Source of the DNA: Pseudodesulfovibrio sp. zrk46
GTDB lineage: Bacteria > Desulfobacterota > Desulfovibrionia > Desulfovibrionales > Desulfovibrionaceae
Length of the DNA: 64,000 nucleotides
Assembly (NCBI RefSeq): GCF_012516435.1
Contig: NZ_CP051216.1
Coordinates: 1-64,000 of the forward strand
Reading direction: 5' to 3'
The number at the start of each line of letters is the position of its first letter. Position 1 is the first letter of the stretch. This document shows positions 43,368-56,144 of this stretch, piece after piece. The notes beneath the pieces were generated by a model, which was not told where the DNA came from, did not search any database, and saw only the letters and a list, made by a program, of their open reading frames with translations. Position numbers and translations under genes: made by a program.

Positions 43368-44720
43368 TTACTTTAAATGCTTTTCGCAGGCTTCAACAAT
43401 ATCGTTCGTGTACATTTCCACTTTGTCTGCATCCTGTCCCTCAACCATCACACGGCAAACAGCTTCGGTTCCAGAGTAACGAAGGAGCACGCGACCTTTA
43501 CCGGCCATGGCTTCTTCGACCTTGCGGACAGCCTTCTGGACCTCGGGAGCATCGTCAAAGGGAATCTTGCGTTTGACGTGAACGTTCTTGAGCACCTGCG
43601 GAAACGGCTCCAGCAACCCGGCCAGTTCAGACAGGGGCTTTTGCTTTTCGCACATGATGCGCAACAACTGAAGCGCCGCCAACAGGCCGTCGCCAGTGGT
43701 GGAATGCTCCATGAAGATCAAGTGGCCAGACTGCTCGCCGCCAAGCATGGCACCTTCCCTGCGCATGGCCTCCATGACGTAACGGTCGCCCACTGCGGTG
43801 CGCAGCAATTGACCGCCATTATCCTTCATGAAAATCTCAAGCGCCATATTGGACATGACCGTGGCCACCAACATGTTCTTGGGCAGGCGTTGCTGTTCGA
43901 TCATTTCGAGAGCAGAGAGCGCCATGATCTGATCGCCATCCAAAACGCGACCATTCTCGTCACATACGATCAGACGGTCAGCATCACCATCAAGGGCAAT
44001 ACCAATATCTGCTCCCTCATCCACAACGATGTTGGAGATGACCTCAGGATACAGGGAACCACACTTCTGGTTGATGTTCAGTCCATCGGGCTCAACACCA
44101 ACCCTGATCACCTCGGCACCCAACTCTTCCAACACGGTGGGAGCCACGCCGTACGCGGCACCATGGGCGCAGTCGAGCACGACCTTCAAACCATCGAGGG
44201 TGAGGTCCTGAGAAAAACTGTTCTTGAGATACTGGATGTAACGGCCATAGGCATCAGTAATGCGACGGGCGCGACCGATGTTCTCCGGTGCGGGGTAATC
44301 CCACTGGGGATTCTCGGCCAACACCAGTTCACTGATCTCGTCTTCCACTTCATCAGGCAGCTTGAAGCCATCGCTATCGAAGAACTTGATGCCGTTATCC
44401 ATGAACGGATTGTGGGAAGCGGAAATAACCACGCCCAGAGAAGCGCGCATGGAACGGGTCAGGAAAGAAATGGCCGGGGTGGGCATTGGTCCCACCAGAA
44501 AAACGTCCATGCCGTTGGCGCACAGGCCGGAAGTCAGAGCGGTTTCGAACACATATCCGGAAAGGCGGGTGTCCTTACCTATAACTACACGATGGTGCTT
44601 CTGTCCGTTGCGAAAATACTGTCCCGCAGCAAGGCCCAGCTTCAGGGCGATCTCCGGAGTCATGGGATATATATTACCTTGGCCGCGCAGGCCATCGGTA
44701 CCAAAAAGCCGTTGTTTCAT
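43368..44720 (-). CDS. glmM: Phosphoglucosamine mutase
   Basis: 450 aa from the ATG at 44720 (GGAG 7 bases upstream). Interconverts glucosamine-6- and glucosamine-1-phosphate on the way to UDP-GlcNAc. [11 protein letters not shown] begins the protein; the phospho-Ser loop is [13 protein letters not shown] near 100; the metal loop DGDADRLI and the sugar loop GGEQSGHLI follow. It lies directly after cdaA-ybbR, the arrangement in which CdaA activity is often modulated by GlmM. Confidence 0.96.
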   Translation of the reverse strand: MKQRLFGTDGLRGQGNIYPMTPEIALKLGLAAGQYFRNGQKHHRVVIGKDTRLSGYVFETALTSGLCANGMDVFLVGPMPTPAISFLTRSMRASLGVVISASHNPFMDNGIKFFDSDGFKLPDEVEDEISELVLAENPQWDYPAPENIGRARRITDAYGRYIQYLKNSFSQDLTLDGLKVVLDCAHGAAYGVAPTVLEELGAEVIRVGVEPDGLNINQKCGSLYPEVISNIVVDEGADIGIALDGDADRLIVCDENGRVLDGDQIMALSALEMIEQQRLPKNMLVATVMSNMALEIFMKDNGGQLLRTAVGDRYVMEAMRREGAMLGGEQSGHLIFMEHSTTGDGLLAALQLLRIMCEKQKPLSELAGLLEPFPQVLKNVHVKRKIPFDDAPEVQKAVRKVEEAMAGKGRVLLRYSGTEAVCRVMVEGQDADKVEMYTNDIVEACEKHLK

Positions 44721-44754
44721 TGATTGCTCCAAACCCAACCGATATGGCGGGTCA

Positions 44755-45657
44755 TTATTTCTTGATCGTCGTTTTGACGGTCTCAGGATTCTTTTTCAGC
44801 AAACGGCACCCTTCAGGAAGGACCACTTCATATTCGAGGTCAAACGAACCCAGTGCCATTTGAGGGCCGAACACCAGCGTGGCGGCCATATCCTTTCGAT
44901 ATTCATTGTTGCGGAAGAGTGCAATGGGCCCTTCGATCTGCAGTCGAACATAGTCCTGAACAGGCGTCGCCTTAACTCCTCCCGGTGCCACCACCTGAAG
45001 CGGCAGCTTGACCCATATATCTCGGGTCTTGGGTCCAAAAAAGGCTTCCATACGCACCTGTCCGGGGGACGCCTCGATCTCGTCAGGGAGTTCGATGGGC
45101 ACATCCTCGCTCCAAGTACGGGGCACCTCTTCAGGGAAATCTTCTTTCAAGACCACTTTGGCCTTGGATATCTTTCGCAGCTTGGTCTCAGGCCCACGAA
45201 TCTCAACGAGATCAGGTGCCGCAACGACTTCAAGCAGCTTATAGTCACTATTCAGTGCTCCAGCCCAAACAGCTTCCAGCGCTATCTTTTTGGAAATACG
45301 ACGATCAACCAACAGCTTGAGGCGGTTGGGCTTGATCTCAATCACCTCATAACTGGAGGTCAGAGGCATCTTGTCACGGACGATGTCCAACACCTGCTCA
45401 CCAATCCGCAGATGACTGACGTCGAGCGGATAGGTCAAATTCTGGGCGCTCAGCGAAGCCACGAGTCCTTTGGGGCCGCGGAGACGCACCTGAATCTTAT
45501 CCACCAACCCTTCTTCAATGATCATACCCTCGGGCGGATTGGTCATGACGATAGGCATATCCACCCACGCTTCAACCACTTCCCGGCCGGTAACCAGGAA
45601 CCAGGTGAAGATGGCCAGCGCAAGGGCCAATATCATGGTCTGCCAATTTCTCATCAT
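44755..45657 (-). CDS. YbbR-domain protein (CdaR-like)
   Basis: 300 aa. One N-terminal membrane helix (about 7-24) anchors a string of YbbR-type beta domains outside the cytoplasm. Repeats are visible as [24 protein letters not shown] and [10 protein letters not shown]. In Firmicutes the equivalent CdaR tunes the diadenylate cyclase CdaA. Start follows the cdaA stop by one base. The gene order cdaA-ybbR-glmM supports that link. Confidence 0.88.
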   Translation of the reverse strand: MMRNWQTMILALALAIFTWFLVTGREVVEAWVDMPIVMTNPPEGMIIEEGLVDKIQVRLRGPKGLVASLSAQNLTYPLDVSHLRIGEQVLDIVRDKMPLTSSYEVIEIKPNRLKLLVDRRISKKIALEAVWAGALNSDYKLLEVVAAPDLVEIRGPETKLRKISKAKVVLKEDFPEEVPRTWSEDVPIELPDEIEASPGQVRMEAFFGPKTRDIWVKLPLQVVAPGGVKATPVQDYVRLQIEGPIALFRNNEYRKDMAATLVFGPQMALGSFDLEYEVVLPEGCRLLKKNPETVKTTIKK

Positions 45658-45658
45658 C

Positions 45659-46408
45659 CTAGCGCCCCAAAGCGTTTTTCAAGACTCGGCGCAAACGCAC
45701 TCCGTCCAGGCTGGTAGTCAGGCGGCCGTTCATGGCCACGGACACTTCTCCGCGTTCCTCTGACACGACAACAGTGATGGCGTCGGAGCCTTCACTGATA
45801 CCAAGGGCAGCGCGGTGACGCGTACCGTACATCGGCTGGCCGCGCAACTTGTTTGACAGCGGCAAAATACAGGCAGCGGCAACAATGCGGTCGCGTCGAA
45901 TAATGACCGCGCCATCGTGCAGCAGTGTCTCGGTAACAAAAATGGTTTCGATCAGTTCCTGATTAACCTTGGCGTCCAATTCAATCCCACGCTCAATGAT
46001 GTCACCCAACGGCATGTTCTTTTCGAACACAATGATGGCACCGGTATGGGTCTCGGACATATTCATAATCGCCGTGGTCAACTGATCCAGTGTGTCATCA
46101 CGGACCTCGGATTTGGTCCAGAAACGCTTGGTACCGACCGATGCGAGCGCTTTACGAATATCGTTCTTGAACAGAATAACAACCACCAGGAAGATGGAGG
46201 CCAGGAACTCGCCAAGGAGTGCATTCAAAGTATAGAGATTAAACAGATCGGAAACATAATAAATCACCAATACGACAACGAGACCGTACAGGACGGCGGC
46301 AGCACGAGTGCCACGAACAAGAAGAATGATGTTGTAGTAAAGAAAGGCGACGAGGCCAATATCGAGGACAACCCGCCAGGTGATCTGTATTCCGAAAAGT
46401 TCAAACAT
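45659..46408 (-). CDS. cdaA: Diadenylate cyclase CdaA
   Basis: 249 aa. Three N-terminal membrane helices (within 1-80) precede a DAC (DisA_N) domain. The catalytic DGA is in TLLHDGAVIIRRDR and the RHR motif in GTRHRAALGISEGSDA. It condenses two ATP to c-di-AMP, a second messenger controlling potassium and osmotic balance; a Ktr potassium system is also in this window. Follows folP by 8 bases. Confidence 0.95.
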   Translation of the reverse strand: MFELFGIQITWRVVLDIGLVAFLYYNIILLVRGTRAAAVLYGLVVVLVIYYVSDLFNLYTLNALLGEFLASIFLVVVILFKNDIRKALASVGTKRFWTKSEVRDDTLDQLTTAIMNMSETHTGAIIVFEKNMPLGDIIERGIELDAKVNQELIETIFVTETLLHDGAVIIRRDRIVAAACILPLSNKLRGQPMYGTRHRAALGISEGSDAITVVVSEERGEVSVAMNGRLTTSLDGVRLRRVLKNALGR

Positions 46409-46416
46409 ATTTTTGA

Positions 46417-47256
46417 CTACGCTATTTCGTGAACAATGGTCAACGTTTGCCGCGCAAGTTTTACCTCATGTACACGATGAATGGGTACACCTTTCGCAGC
46501 CAGCACGGCAGTTGCCGCCTGCGTGGCATTCTGCCGTTCCCCTACTTCCAATCCAAGCAGCCCTTGCCACAAGGATTTATTGGACAATCCCATGTAGATA
46601 GGCAGACCAAGCACATTGAATCGCTCAATGTCGCGCAGAATCTCCAGATTGTGTTCCAGCAGCTTGCCGAACCCAATGCCGGGATCCAGTACAATACGGT
46701 CTTTGGACAATCCCGCCTTGTCGAGCGCTTCCAACTTCTGCTCAAAGAAAGCCAGAATTTCGTCCACCACATTACTATATGATGGTGCGTCCTGCATATC
46801 CTCGGGTTTGCCAAGGGAATGCATGAGCACATAGCCGGGCTTGTACTGGCCGATTACATCCAGCAGTTCCGGTTCAAATGCAAAGGCGGACACATCGTTG
46901 AGAATGACCGCTCCAGCATCCAACGCCGCAGCGGCGACCTTAGCCTTATAGGTGTCAATGGAAACGACGCTGTCGATATCGGCAGCCACAAGCCCTTCGA
47001 TGACCGGCACCACGCGGGCCATCTCATCTGCTTCAGTCACCTTGTCGGCGTACGGTCGGGTTGATTCTCCACCCACATCCAAAATATGTGCGCCCTCTTC
47101 GGCCAACTGCAAGCCGTGGGCGATGCCTGCGCCAGCATCGTCATACGTGCCGCCGTCATAAAAAGAGTCCGGGGTCACATTCACGATCCCGGCAATAAAG
47201 AAGGGGGCAGGTCCGAGAACCTTGCCCCCTTTTACTGTCCATGTTGTGTCAATCAT
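46417..47256 (-). CDS. folP: Dihydropteroate synthase
   Basis: 279 aa TIM barrel. Joins p-aminobenzoate with the pterin diphosphate in folate synthesis. GIVNVTPDSFYDGG (loop 1), LDVGGESTRPYADKV (loop 2) and ILNDVSAF are typical; the Lys/Arg phosphate site lies in GLSNKS. 20 bases after ftsH. Confidence 0.95.
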   Translation of the reverse strand: MIDTTWTVKGGKVLGPAPFFIAGIVNVTPDSFYDGGTYDDAGAGIAHGLQLAEEGAHILDVGGESTRPYADKVTEADEMARVVPVIEGLVAADIDSVVSIDTYKAKVAAAALDAGAVILNDVSAFAFEPELLDVIGQYKPGYVLMHSLGKPEDMQDAPSYSNVVDEILAFFEQKLEALDKAGLSKDRIVLDPGIGFGKLLEHNLEILRDIERFNVLGLPIYMGLSNKSLWQGLLGLEVGERQNATQAATAVLAAKGVPIHRVHEVKLARQTLTIVHEIA

Positions 47257-47276
47257 TGATGCGGAAGTAGCGTTGT

Positions 47277-49313
<2,037 letters not shown>

Positions 49314-49432
49314 AGGAACTTCCTCCGGGCATCAGGAGCGGTGCCCCACTGCCCTCGTGTGCGGATCGCGTAACGGGGATAGCGACCCAAGTATTACCGT
49401 TTTTCTGAGAATCTAGAGTAATGCCCTTGTAT

Positions 49433-49473
49433 GAAAAATCAAGGGATACGAGGCAAAAAATACCCCGTATCCC
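49433..49473 (-). terminator. Terminator after argH
   Basis: GGGATACG (49443-49450) / CGTATCCC (49466-49473), with a T-rich stretch on the minus strand (left of 49443). It lies 21 bases beyond the argH stop. Confidence 0.75.
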
Positions 49474-49493
49474 ATATTTTTGTTACGAAACGG

Positions 49494-50882
49494 CTATTTT
49501 ATTGCTTCGAGCCATACTTTCAGGTCACCAATCTGCTTGTTCACGGAAGCTGGACCGGTGCCGCCGGGGGAAGTTCTGCGTTCCACGCATGCCCTATAAT
49601 CGAGCACGCCGAAAACATCTTCCTCGATATCGGCAGAGAACTGCTTGAAGTCTTCCAGAGACAGGTTTTCCAGTCCCACGCCCTTGCCCTCGGCAAAGGC
49701 GACAGCTGCACCGGTGATGTGGTGCGCTTCACGGAATGGTACGCCCTTGGCAGCCAGATAGTCGGCCAACTCGGTGGCATTGAGGAAGCCTCGTTCCACG
49801 GTTGCCAGCATCTTCTCAGGCACGAAAACCAACTGTTCCAACATGCCCTTCATGATACCGAGGGATGCGGTAACGGTCTTGTCGGCATCGAAGAACGGCT
49901 CCTTGTCTTCCTGCAGATCGCGGTTGTACGTCATGGGCAAACCCTTGAGCACTACCAGCAGGGACATGAGGGAGCCAACCACACGGCCGGTCTTGCCGCG
50001 CATAAGCTCACAGGCATCCGGGTTCTTCTTCTGCGGCATGATGGAGGAGCCGGTCGCATACTGATCCGGCAGCTTCACGTAACCAAAGTTCGGATTGGCC
50101 CAGATGATGACCTCTTCGCACATACGGGAAAGATGGGTCATGATCAGGCTGCCTGTGAACACGGCTTCCAGCGCGAAGTCGCGATCGGAAACAGCGTCCA
50201 TGGAGTTGGCAAAGATATTCTCAACGCCAAGATCATCGGCCACGGCCTGCGGATTCACCGGGTGGGTGGTGCCGGCCAGCGCAGCAGCGCCCAGCGGCAT
50301 GACACGCACTCGCTTGAGGGCATCTTCCACGCGCTCAAGATCACGCTTGAACATCTGACAGTAAGCCAGCAGATGATGCGCCAGGCTCACAGGCTGAGCA
50401 GGCTGAAAGTGGGTGCAACCGGGCAGCAAGGTCTCCTTGTGCTCTTCGGCGCGGGCCACATAAACCTCAATCAGGGAGGCCAGATATTCTTTCCAGGAAG
50501 CGAGACGGGCTGCCACATGGAGGCGGAAATCAAGTGCCACCTGATCGTTACGGGAACGCGCGGTGTGCAGCTTGCCGCCCAGCGGGCCGATGATGTCGGT
50601 AAGACGAGACTCAACGTTCATGTGAACGTCTTCCATCTCGGTCTTCCATTCGAAATCGCCGGCCTCGATCTCGGCCTTGACCTTGTCGAGACCTTCGCAA
50701 ATCTGCGCGGCCTCGTCCTCGGTCAAAAAGCCCTGCTTCGCCAACACGCGAGCATGGGCCTGAGAGCCACGGATGTCCTCGGCATAGAGCTGCCAATCAT
50801 AGGACACGGACTCGGAATATGCTTCCATGGAAGCGGCGGTGCCTTCGGCAAACCGACCGCCCCACATTTTTTTTTCTGCCAT
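49494..50882 (-). CDS. argH: Argininosuccinate lyase
   Basis: 462 aa. Last step of arginine synthesis, splitting argininosuccinate into arginine and fumarate. The superfamily signature [19 protein letters not shown] is present with its catalytic Ser; [13 protein letters not shown] and [16 protein letters not shown] are conserved. MWGGRFAEG opens the protein. Third gene of argF-argG-argH, separated from argG by a palindromic element of about 115 bases. Confidence 0.96.
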   Translation of the reverse strand: MAEKKMWGGRFAEGTAASMEAYSESVSYDWQLYAEDIRGSQAHARVLAKQGFLTEDEAAQICEGLDKVKAEIEAGDFEWKTEMEDVHMNVESRLTDIIGPLGGKLHTARSRNDQVALDFRLHVAARLASWKEYLASLIEVYVARAEEHKETLLPGCTHFQPAQPVSLAHHLLAYCQMFKRDLERVEDALKRVRVMPLGAAALAGTTHPVNPQAVADDLGVENIFANSMDAVSDRDFALEAVFTGSLIMTHLSRMCEEVIIWANPNFGYVKLPDQYATGSSIMPQKKNPDACELMRGKTGRVVGSLMSLLVVLKGLPMTYNRDLQEDKEPFFDADKTVTASLGIMKGMLEQLVFVPEKMLATVERGFLNATELADYLAAKGVPFREAHHITGAAVAFAEGKGVGLENLSLEDFKQFSADIEEDVFGVLDYRACVERRTSPGGTGPASVNKQIGDLKVWLEAIK

Positions 50883-50917
50883 AATTCAGCTTCCGTTGAA
50901 TTTCTTATTATTTCAAA

Positions 50918-51033
50918 CTGTTCAAAAATGGTGAGCTGCTAGGCGCAAGGAGCAATCAAGGCCGACGCGTAGTCTTCCTACGCGAGGATTTGATTGCTCC
51001 GCAGCAACGACGCAGATCACTGTTTTTCAACAG
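50918..51033. repeat. Long palindromic intergenic element between argG and argH
   Basis: Outer arms: CTGTTCAAAAATGGTGA (50918-50934) versus TCACTGTTTTTCAACAG (51017-51033), 14 of 17 matching as an inverted repeat. Inner arms: GGAGCAATCAA (50949-50959) and TTGATTGCTCC (50990-51000). Core: CGCGTAG-N5-CTACGCG. The whole folds into one cruciform. It ends 2 bases before the argG stop codon's complement, so it fills the gap. Elements of this look recur in related genomes as far as I recall; that needs a search. Confidence 0.65.
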
Positions 51034-51034
51034 G

Positions 51035-52270
51035 TTAGCTCTCGCAGGTGTCGTCGGTGTCCTTGCCGCCCCACTTGGACTGCTGCATGCGCCCCTTGAG
51101 ACGCAGACCCACCAGATTGATGAAGCCTTCTGCGTCGGCCTGGTCGTAAACGTAGTCTTCCTCGAAGGTGGCCAGTTCGGGGTTGTACATGGAGAACGGG
51201 GACTTGCGGCCCATGGGGATGCAATTGCCCTTGTACAACTTCAGGCGGACGGTACCGGTTACCTTCTCCTGAGACTTGTCGATCATGGCCTGCAAGGCTT
51301 CGCGCTCCGGAGAGAACCAGAAGCCGTTGTATACCATGGTGGCGTATTTCGGGATCAGGGAATCACGCAGGTGCATCATCTCACGATCCATGCAGACGCC
51401 TTCAAGGTCACGGTGAGCAGCAGCCATGATGGTGCCGCCCGGGGTCTCGTACACGCCACGGGACTTCATGCCCACGAAGCGGTTTTCAACCATGTCGACA
51501 CGACCGATGCCGTGCTTGCCACCCAGCTCATTGAGCTTGGCCAGCAGTGCAGCCGGGGAGTATTTCACGGAGTTGACGGCAATGGGATCACCGGCTTCGA
51601 AGTCGATGGTGATCTCTTCAGCCTCGTCCGGGCACAGCTCGGGCGGAGTGATGTTGCGGTAGCAATCCGGACCGGGGGCGTTCCACGGATCTTCCAACTC
51701 GCCGCCCTCGAAGGAGGTGTGCAGCAGGTTGGCGTCGATGGACCAAGGCTTTTTGCGGGAAACCGGGATGGGAATCTCGTTTTCCTTGGCGAAATTGATC
51801 AGATCGGTACGGGATTTCAGCTCCCACTCGCGCCAGGGGGCGATGGTCTTGAGCTTCGGGTTCAAAGCCATGGTGGCCAGCTCGAAGCGGACCTGGTCAT
51901 TACCCTTACCGGTTGCACCGTGGGCAACAGCCTGTGCGCCCTCCATTTCAGCGATTTCAACCATGCGCTTGGAGATCAGCGGACGGGCGATGGAGGTGCC
52001 GAGCAGGTAACGACCTTCATACAGGGCGTTGGCGCGGAACATGGGGAAGACGTAGTCACGTACGAATTCTTCGCGCATGTCTTCCACGTATGCCTTGCAG
52101 GCACCAGTGGACATGGCCTTTTCTTCCAGGCCTTCCATTTCTTCACCCTGACCGAGGTCAGCGGTCATGGTAACCACTTCGCAATTGTAGTGGTTCTTGA
52201 TCCACTTCAGAATGATGGAGGTGTCCAGGCCACCAGAGTAGGCCAGAACAACTTTTTCGATTTTGCTCAT
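51035..52270 (-). CDS. argG: Argininosuccinate synthase
   Basis: 411 aa, normal size. It ligates citrulline and aspartate with ATP. The N-terminal ATP loop is [45 protein letters not shown] and [15 protein letters not shown] follow. 23 bases after argF. The palindromic element lies directly beyond the stop. Confidence 0.97.
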   Translation of the reverse strand: MSKIEKVVLAYSGGLDTSIILKWIKNHYNCEVVTMTADLGQGEEMEGLEEKAMSTGACKAYVEDMREEFVRDYVFPMFRANALYEGRYLLGTSIARPLISKRMVEIAEMEGAQAVAHGATGKGNDQVRFELATMALNPKLKTIAPWREWELKSRTDLINFAKENEIPIPVSRKKPWSIDANLLHTSFEGGELEDPWNAPGPDCYRNITPPELCPDEAEEITIDFEAGDPIAVNSVKYSPAALLAKLNELGGKHGIGRVDMVENRFVGMKSRGVYETPGGTIMAAAHRDLEGVCMDREMMHLRDSLIPKYATMVYNGFWFSPEREALQAMIDKSQEKVTGTVRLKLYKGNCIPMGRKSPFSMYNPELATFEEDYVYDQADAEGFINLVGLRLKGRMQQSKWGGKDTDDTCES

Positions 52271-52293
52271 TGTATAACTCTCTCTAATACTCT

Positions 52294-53193
52294 TTATTTA
52301 TAAATCCATTCAAGGATTGCTTTCTGCATGTGGAGGCGGTTCTCGGCCTGATCCCAAACAATGGAAGCCGGGCTCTCGAACACGGACTCGCTGACTTCTT
52401 CCTCGCGGTGCGCGGGCAGGCAATGCATGAACTTGGCATCCTCGGCGGCTTTGGCCATGAGGGCATCGTCAACCATGTAGCCTGCAAACGCTTTTTCACG
52501 CTTGGCCTGCTCTTCTTCCTGGCCCATGGATGCCCAGACGTCGGTATTGACGTAATGTGCACCGGCCACGGCTTCAGCCGGATCGTCGGTCAATGTAATG
52601 ACCGCACCCAGGCCGCGGGCCTTGTCCAGAATTTCTTCATCCGGCTCGTAGCCCTTGGGGCATGCGAGGGACAGCTGGTAACCAAAGGGTACAGCGCCGT
52701 TAATGAAGGAGTGAGCCATGTTATTGCCATCGCCTACCCATGCCACCTTCAGCTCTTCCAGCTTCGGGGTGCGCTCGTACATGGTGAGCACGTCAGCCAT
52801 GATCTGGCAGGGATGATATTCATCGGTCAGCGCGTTGACCACAGGGATGTCGCCGTATTCGACCAGGGTTTCGAGCTTCTCCTGGCCGAAAGTTCGCACG
52901 ATGAGCCCGTCCGCGTATCGCGATAGTACGCGAGCGGTGTCTTTGAGAGGCTCACTACGGCCGAGCTGAGAATCCTTGGAAGCGATAAAAACCGGATCGC
53001 CGCCGAGCTGGCGGACGCCGACTTCAAAGGACACTCGGGTACGAGTGGAAGCCTTTTCAAAAATCAAGAGCAGGGTCTTGCCGGCCAAAAGGTCAGTACG
53101 GACTTTGTTGTCCTTCATCTCTTTGGCGCGCAGCAGCACCTGTTGGGCCTCATCCCTAGGGATGTCCAGAATGGTCAGAAAATTCTTGGGCAT
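52294..53193 (-). CDS. argF: Ornithine carbamoyltransferase
   Basis: 299 aa. Makes citrulline from ornithine and carbamoyl phosphate. The carbamoyl-phosphate loop is [11 protein letters not shown], followed by [11 protein letters not shown] and the ornithine motif [13 protein letters not shown]. First gene of the arg operon. It ends with a Trp-rich, hydrophobic tail typical of the anabolic form. Confidence 0.96.
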   Translation of the reverse strand: MPKNFLTILDIPRDEAQQVLLRAKEMKDNKVRTDLLAGKTLLLIFEKASTRTRVSFEVGVRQLGGDPVFIASKDSQLGRSEPLKDTARVLSRYADGLIVRTFGQEKLETLVEYGDIPVVNALTDEYHPCQIMADVLTMYERTPKLEELKVAWVGDGNNMAHSFINGAVPFGYQLSLACPKGYEPDEEILDKARGLGAVITLTDDPAEAVAGAHYVNTDVWASMGQEEEQAKREKAFAGYMVDDALMAKAAEDAKFMHCLPAHREEEVSESVFESPASIVWDQAENRLHMQKAILEWIYK

Positions 53194-53256
53194 CGTGTGT
53201 GTACTCCATTCTTCGATTGCCGATGATAAAACGAAAGAGAAGGAGTGTGACCCAAT

Positions 53257-53265
53257 ATTATATCA
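53257..53265 (-). promoter_or_regulatory. Extended -10 promoter of argFGH
   Basis: On the minus strand TGATATAAT (TG-N-TATAAT) gives a full -10 with the extended TG. The -35 is weak. The leader to the argF ATG would be about 57 bases. No ArgR box was confidently seen. Confidence 0.5.
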
Positions 53266-53326
53266 AAGTAAAGGAAATTGAGGCTGGGCGGGCGCTCGCG
53301 GGCGAAAAAGGCCAAACAACGAAAAA

Positions 53327-54472
53327 TCAGGGCATAATGCGTTCGAGATACATGCTCCCGCCGAACTTCAACTCGCTGATGACCAACGGCTTGATAGGGT
53401 CTCCATTCTCGTCAAAGCTGATTTCTCCGGTCACTCCTTCAAATCTCTGTGTCGTTGCCAAAGCATCACGCACAGACTTCCCATCTGTGGAACCTGCACG
53501 TTCCATGGCATCCTTGAAGAGCATGAAGCTGTCGTAAACCAACGGCTGAGTATCTTCTTTTATCGCCCCATGTTCTGCCTCGAATTCCTTGACAAAGCGC
53601 TTGGAAAGCGGGGTGTCCACCCAACGACTCCAGTGACCGGAATAGTAAATACCATTGGCCTTCTCACCGATATACTCAAACATCTTCATGCCAATGCCAT
53701 CGGCGCTCAATAGCTCGGCGCGAAGCCCAAAGTCGCGCGCCCTTCCGAAGATCTTACCGACATCTGAGTACCCCCCCGGCACAAACAGGGCATCGGGATC
53801 TTGAACGAGAACCTTCTTGAGAATCTCATCCACGTCATCGTCTTCGCGGTAGCCGCCGGTCCAAACAACCAGGCCGCCCAATCGCTCAAAGGCCTCGGTG
53901 AATGTCTTGGCCAAGCCCATGCTGTAAGCTCTGTTCTCATCCACCAGCACCACGGCGGTCTTGCACTTCAACCGCGCACGGGCAAAGCGGGCCAGACCGC
54001 CTCCCTGAAAGGAATCAGTAAAGCAGATACGGAAAATAAAATCGCCCACCTTGGTCACGGCTTCGTTGGTGGACATATGCGAGATCATTGGGATTCCGGC
54101 TTCTTGCAACACTTTGGCCATGGCAATGGAGTGAGAGCTCCAGTTGCACCCGACCACAGCGACGGCACCGTCCTTGATAGCGGCTCGCGCAGCTTCAGCA
54201 CTCCCTTCCGGTGTGCTCTTGTTGTCGTACTCGAGGAGTTTTACCTTTCGGCCAAGGATACCGCCCTGCTCGTTGATCTCCTTCACAACGAATTGGGCAG
54301 CATCGAAAGAAACGATATTGGTGGCCCCGGCAACCCCGGTTTTGGCAGTGATCATAGCTATTTTGATTGGTGATTCAGCGTACGCAGGAGACACGGCCCA
54401 ACCGACTGTCAGGACAGCGAACAGCATCAGAAGGATGCACAGGGAAGTCAAATTCACTCGCTCACAGATCAT
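53327..54472 (-). CDS. LivK/LivJ-like periplasmic binding protein
   Basis: 381 aa from the ATG at 54472, with GAGGTGG 5 bases upstream. The signal peptide ends around VSPAYAES. The mature protein is a type I periplasmic fold of the branched-chain amino-acid group: IKIAMITAKTGVAGATN, VVGCNWSSHSIAMAKVL, SHMSTNEAVTKVGDFIFR, and DALFVPGGYSDVG. No permease or ATPase adjoins it; the neighbour upstream is a membrane sensor with an AlbA_2 domain. It could be part of a transporter elsewhere or a ligand-presenting partner for the sensor. Ligand unknown. Confidence 0.85.
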   Translation of the reverse strand: MICERVNLTSLCILLMLFAVLTVGWAVSPAYAESPIKIAMITAKTGVAGATNIVSFDAAQFVVKEINEQGGILGRKVKLLEYDNKSTPEGSAEAARAAIKDGAVAVVGCNWSSHSIAMAKVLQEAGIPMISHMSTNEAVTKVGDFIFRICFTDSFQGGGLARFARARLKCKTAVVLVDENRAYSMGLAKTFTEAFERLGGLVVWTGGYREDDDVDEILKKVLVQDPDALFVPGGYSDVGKIFGRARDFGLRAELLSADGIGMKMFEYIGEKANGIYYSGHWSRWVDTPLSKRFVKEFEAEHGAIKEDTQPLVYDSFMLFKDAMERAGSTDGKSVRDALATTQRFEGVTGEISFDENGDPIKPLVISELKFGGSMYLERIMP

Positions 54473-54559
54473 GCAATCCACCTCGTAGTAAGGCAGACTA
54501 CGCCAATCCTATACAGAGTGCAAAGGCGTTATAATATTTCGAATGTACGATAAATCGAA

Positions 54560-56131
54560 TCAGTGATTCTGAAGCCATTCGTAGAACTGGCTCAAGGATA
54601 ACTGACGGCTTGCCGGCCCACTGCGGACATAGAACTCTTCGCTCTTGCCGTTGTCCAAAATGGCCGGAGCTGACGCAGGGAGACAATACGCGCGAAGAAC
54701 GTGCTTGCCCTCAATCTCGACAATCTTTGTATCAAGATAACGAGAGAACTCGGTTCCAATATGGCTGTTCACCAAATTATTGAAATGGAGCATAGCCTTG
54801 TCTTCACTCTCGAACTTGTCTTCATCAAAGCCAGTAATGTCACCATTATCAGCCACGCCCACCAGCAATGTTCCGCCATCGGAATTCAGGAATCCGGCCA
54901 CGGTCTTCATGGCGGCGTGTTCAATTTCACGCCCATTCTTGCCAGACTTGAGGTTGAAGCGCATGGTCTGCTTGAACTCCAGCGTCCGGCTTTCACCCTC
55001 TTCAATGAGAGCAAGGATGTCCGATGCTGTACGGGGCTTCTTCTGCCCCACTCCAATGGCCTCGATACGCGCACGATTTCTGTAAAGGACGAACAAGACA
55101 GCGCTGGCAAACAGGACCAACGCTCCGCCGAACATTTGCAGGAAACGGTCGCTCGTCAGCGCAGAGACAATATTTTTTCGCGGCACGGCCACACCAAGAG
55201 AAAGGGTGTCGCCAAACACCGAAAGCGGCATGACATACGACCACCAAACTTCACCGTCGACCGAGTAACTGAACGGAGCCCTTCGAGCGGCCTTGCTGGA
55301 CGCCAGTTTATCAGAGGCTGCCACCAACACGGGGTCGGTCAACTTGTCCACCGCCATGGCTTCACTCAATGCGCTTTCCACACCTCCTGCTTCGAGCGTG
55401 GGAGCCACGGCCAGAACCTTGCCGTTCTTCCAGTAGAGGAAGACTTTCTCAGCATTGCCCTTTTCCGCGCTGCCCAGATGACTGAGCACGGCATCCACAG
55501 GAAAAACATAGGAAATCATGTAGTTTTTGCCGTCGGCCTGAATCAGAGTGGAGGCAGCCAACCATGCGCCACCGGGCGCCTGAAACATGTCGGCGCTACG
55601 CCAGTTTACTTGTCCCGGCCTCAGATGGATGAACTCATTAGCCAGAGCTCTTCCTACAACGAAACGACTCAAAATATACTCGGCCCCGGACTTGTATTCC
55701 ATGCCGTCGGGCCTCACGTATGTCCATTCAAAGACACTCGTATTGGTCTTATCAGGCACCACTTCCATCATGCCATCGCTACGGCGGGAAAGCATGTAGC
55801 GAAGACCGGAAGCATCGGAAATAATGATGGAAGCAAGCTGATCGTGCCCCTTGATCATCCTTGAAAGCGTAGCCCGGAGCACCGAAGGCTTCATACTTAT
55901 GAGAGATTTTGATCCGATCTCCGCGTTATTGGCAGTCAGGGCGTTAATCAAAACGGTAACGGCACCCACCACACCGCGAGCAGAACTCTCTACAGCCACC
56001 ACTGCGGCATCATGTCGGACAGCTCTCACGCCGAGGATCGCCAGTGAGCCAACCGCCAGAACGGTGAAAATGACACCGATGAAGAGAATCTTGTAGAGCT
56101 TCTTGCCCTTGATGAGTTTACGCCCGGCCAT
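54560..56131 (-). CDS. Membrane sensor with extracytoplasmic domain and C-terminal AlbA_2 (Schlafen-type) domain
   Basis: 523 aa from the ATG at 56131 (GGGGTG just upstream; an earlier TTG is possible). TM1 at about 14-36, a 290-residue extracytoplasmic region resembling a Cache-like sensor (ASIIISDASGLRYMLSR; NYMISYVFPVDAVL), TM2 at about 331-352, then a cytoplasmic AlbA_2 domain (about 372-510) with EGESRTLEFKQT, TVAGFLNSDGGTLLVGVADN and EEFYVRSGPAS. AlbA_2 domains bind nucleotides or nucleic acid and are usually soluble. The architecture suggests signal transfer from outside to an ATP- or nucleic-acid-binding output. It lies 10 bases after ybeY. No kinase, GGDEF or HAMP segment is present. 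Confidence 0.8.
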   Translation of the reverse strand: MAGRKLIKGKKLYKILFIGVIFTVLAVGSLAILGVRAVRHDAAVVAVESSARGVVGAVTVLINALTANNAEIGSKSLISMKPSVLRATLSRMIKGHDQLASIIISDASGLRYMLSRRSDGMMEVVPDKTNTSVFEWTYVRPDGMEYKSGAEYILSRFVVGRALANEFIHLRPGQVNWRSADMFQAPGGAWLAASTLIQADGKNYMISYVFPVDAVLSHLGSAEKGNAEKVFLYWKNGKVLAVAPTLEAGGVESALSEAMAVDKLTDPVLVAASDKLASSKAARRAPFSYSVDGEVWWSYVMPLSVFGDTLSLGVAVPRKNIVSALTSDRFLQMFGGALVLFASAVLFVLYRNRARIEAIGVGQKKPRTASDILALIEEGESRTLEFKQTMRFNLKSGKNGREIEHAAMKTVAGFLNSDGGTLLVGVADNGDITGFDEDKFESEDKAMLHFNNLVNSHIGTEFSRYLDTKIVEIEGKHVLRAYCLPASAPAILDNGKSEEFYVRSGPASRQLSLSQFYEWLQNH

Positions 56132-56144
56132 CAATCACCCCATT

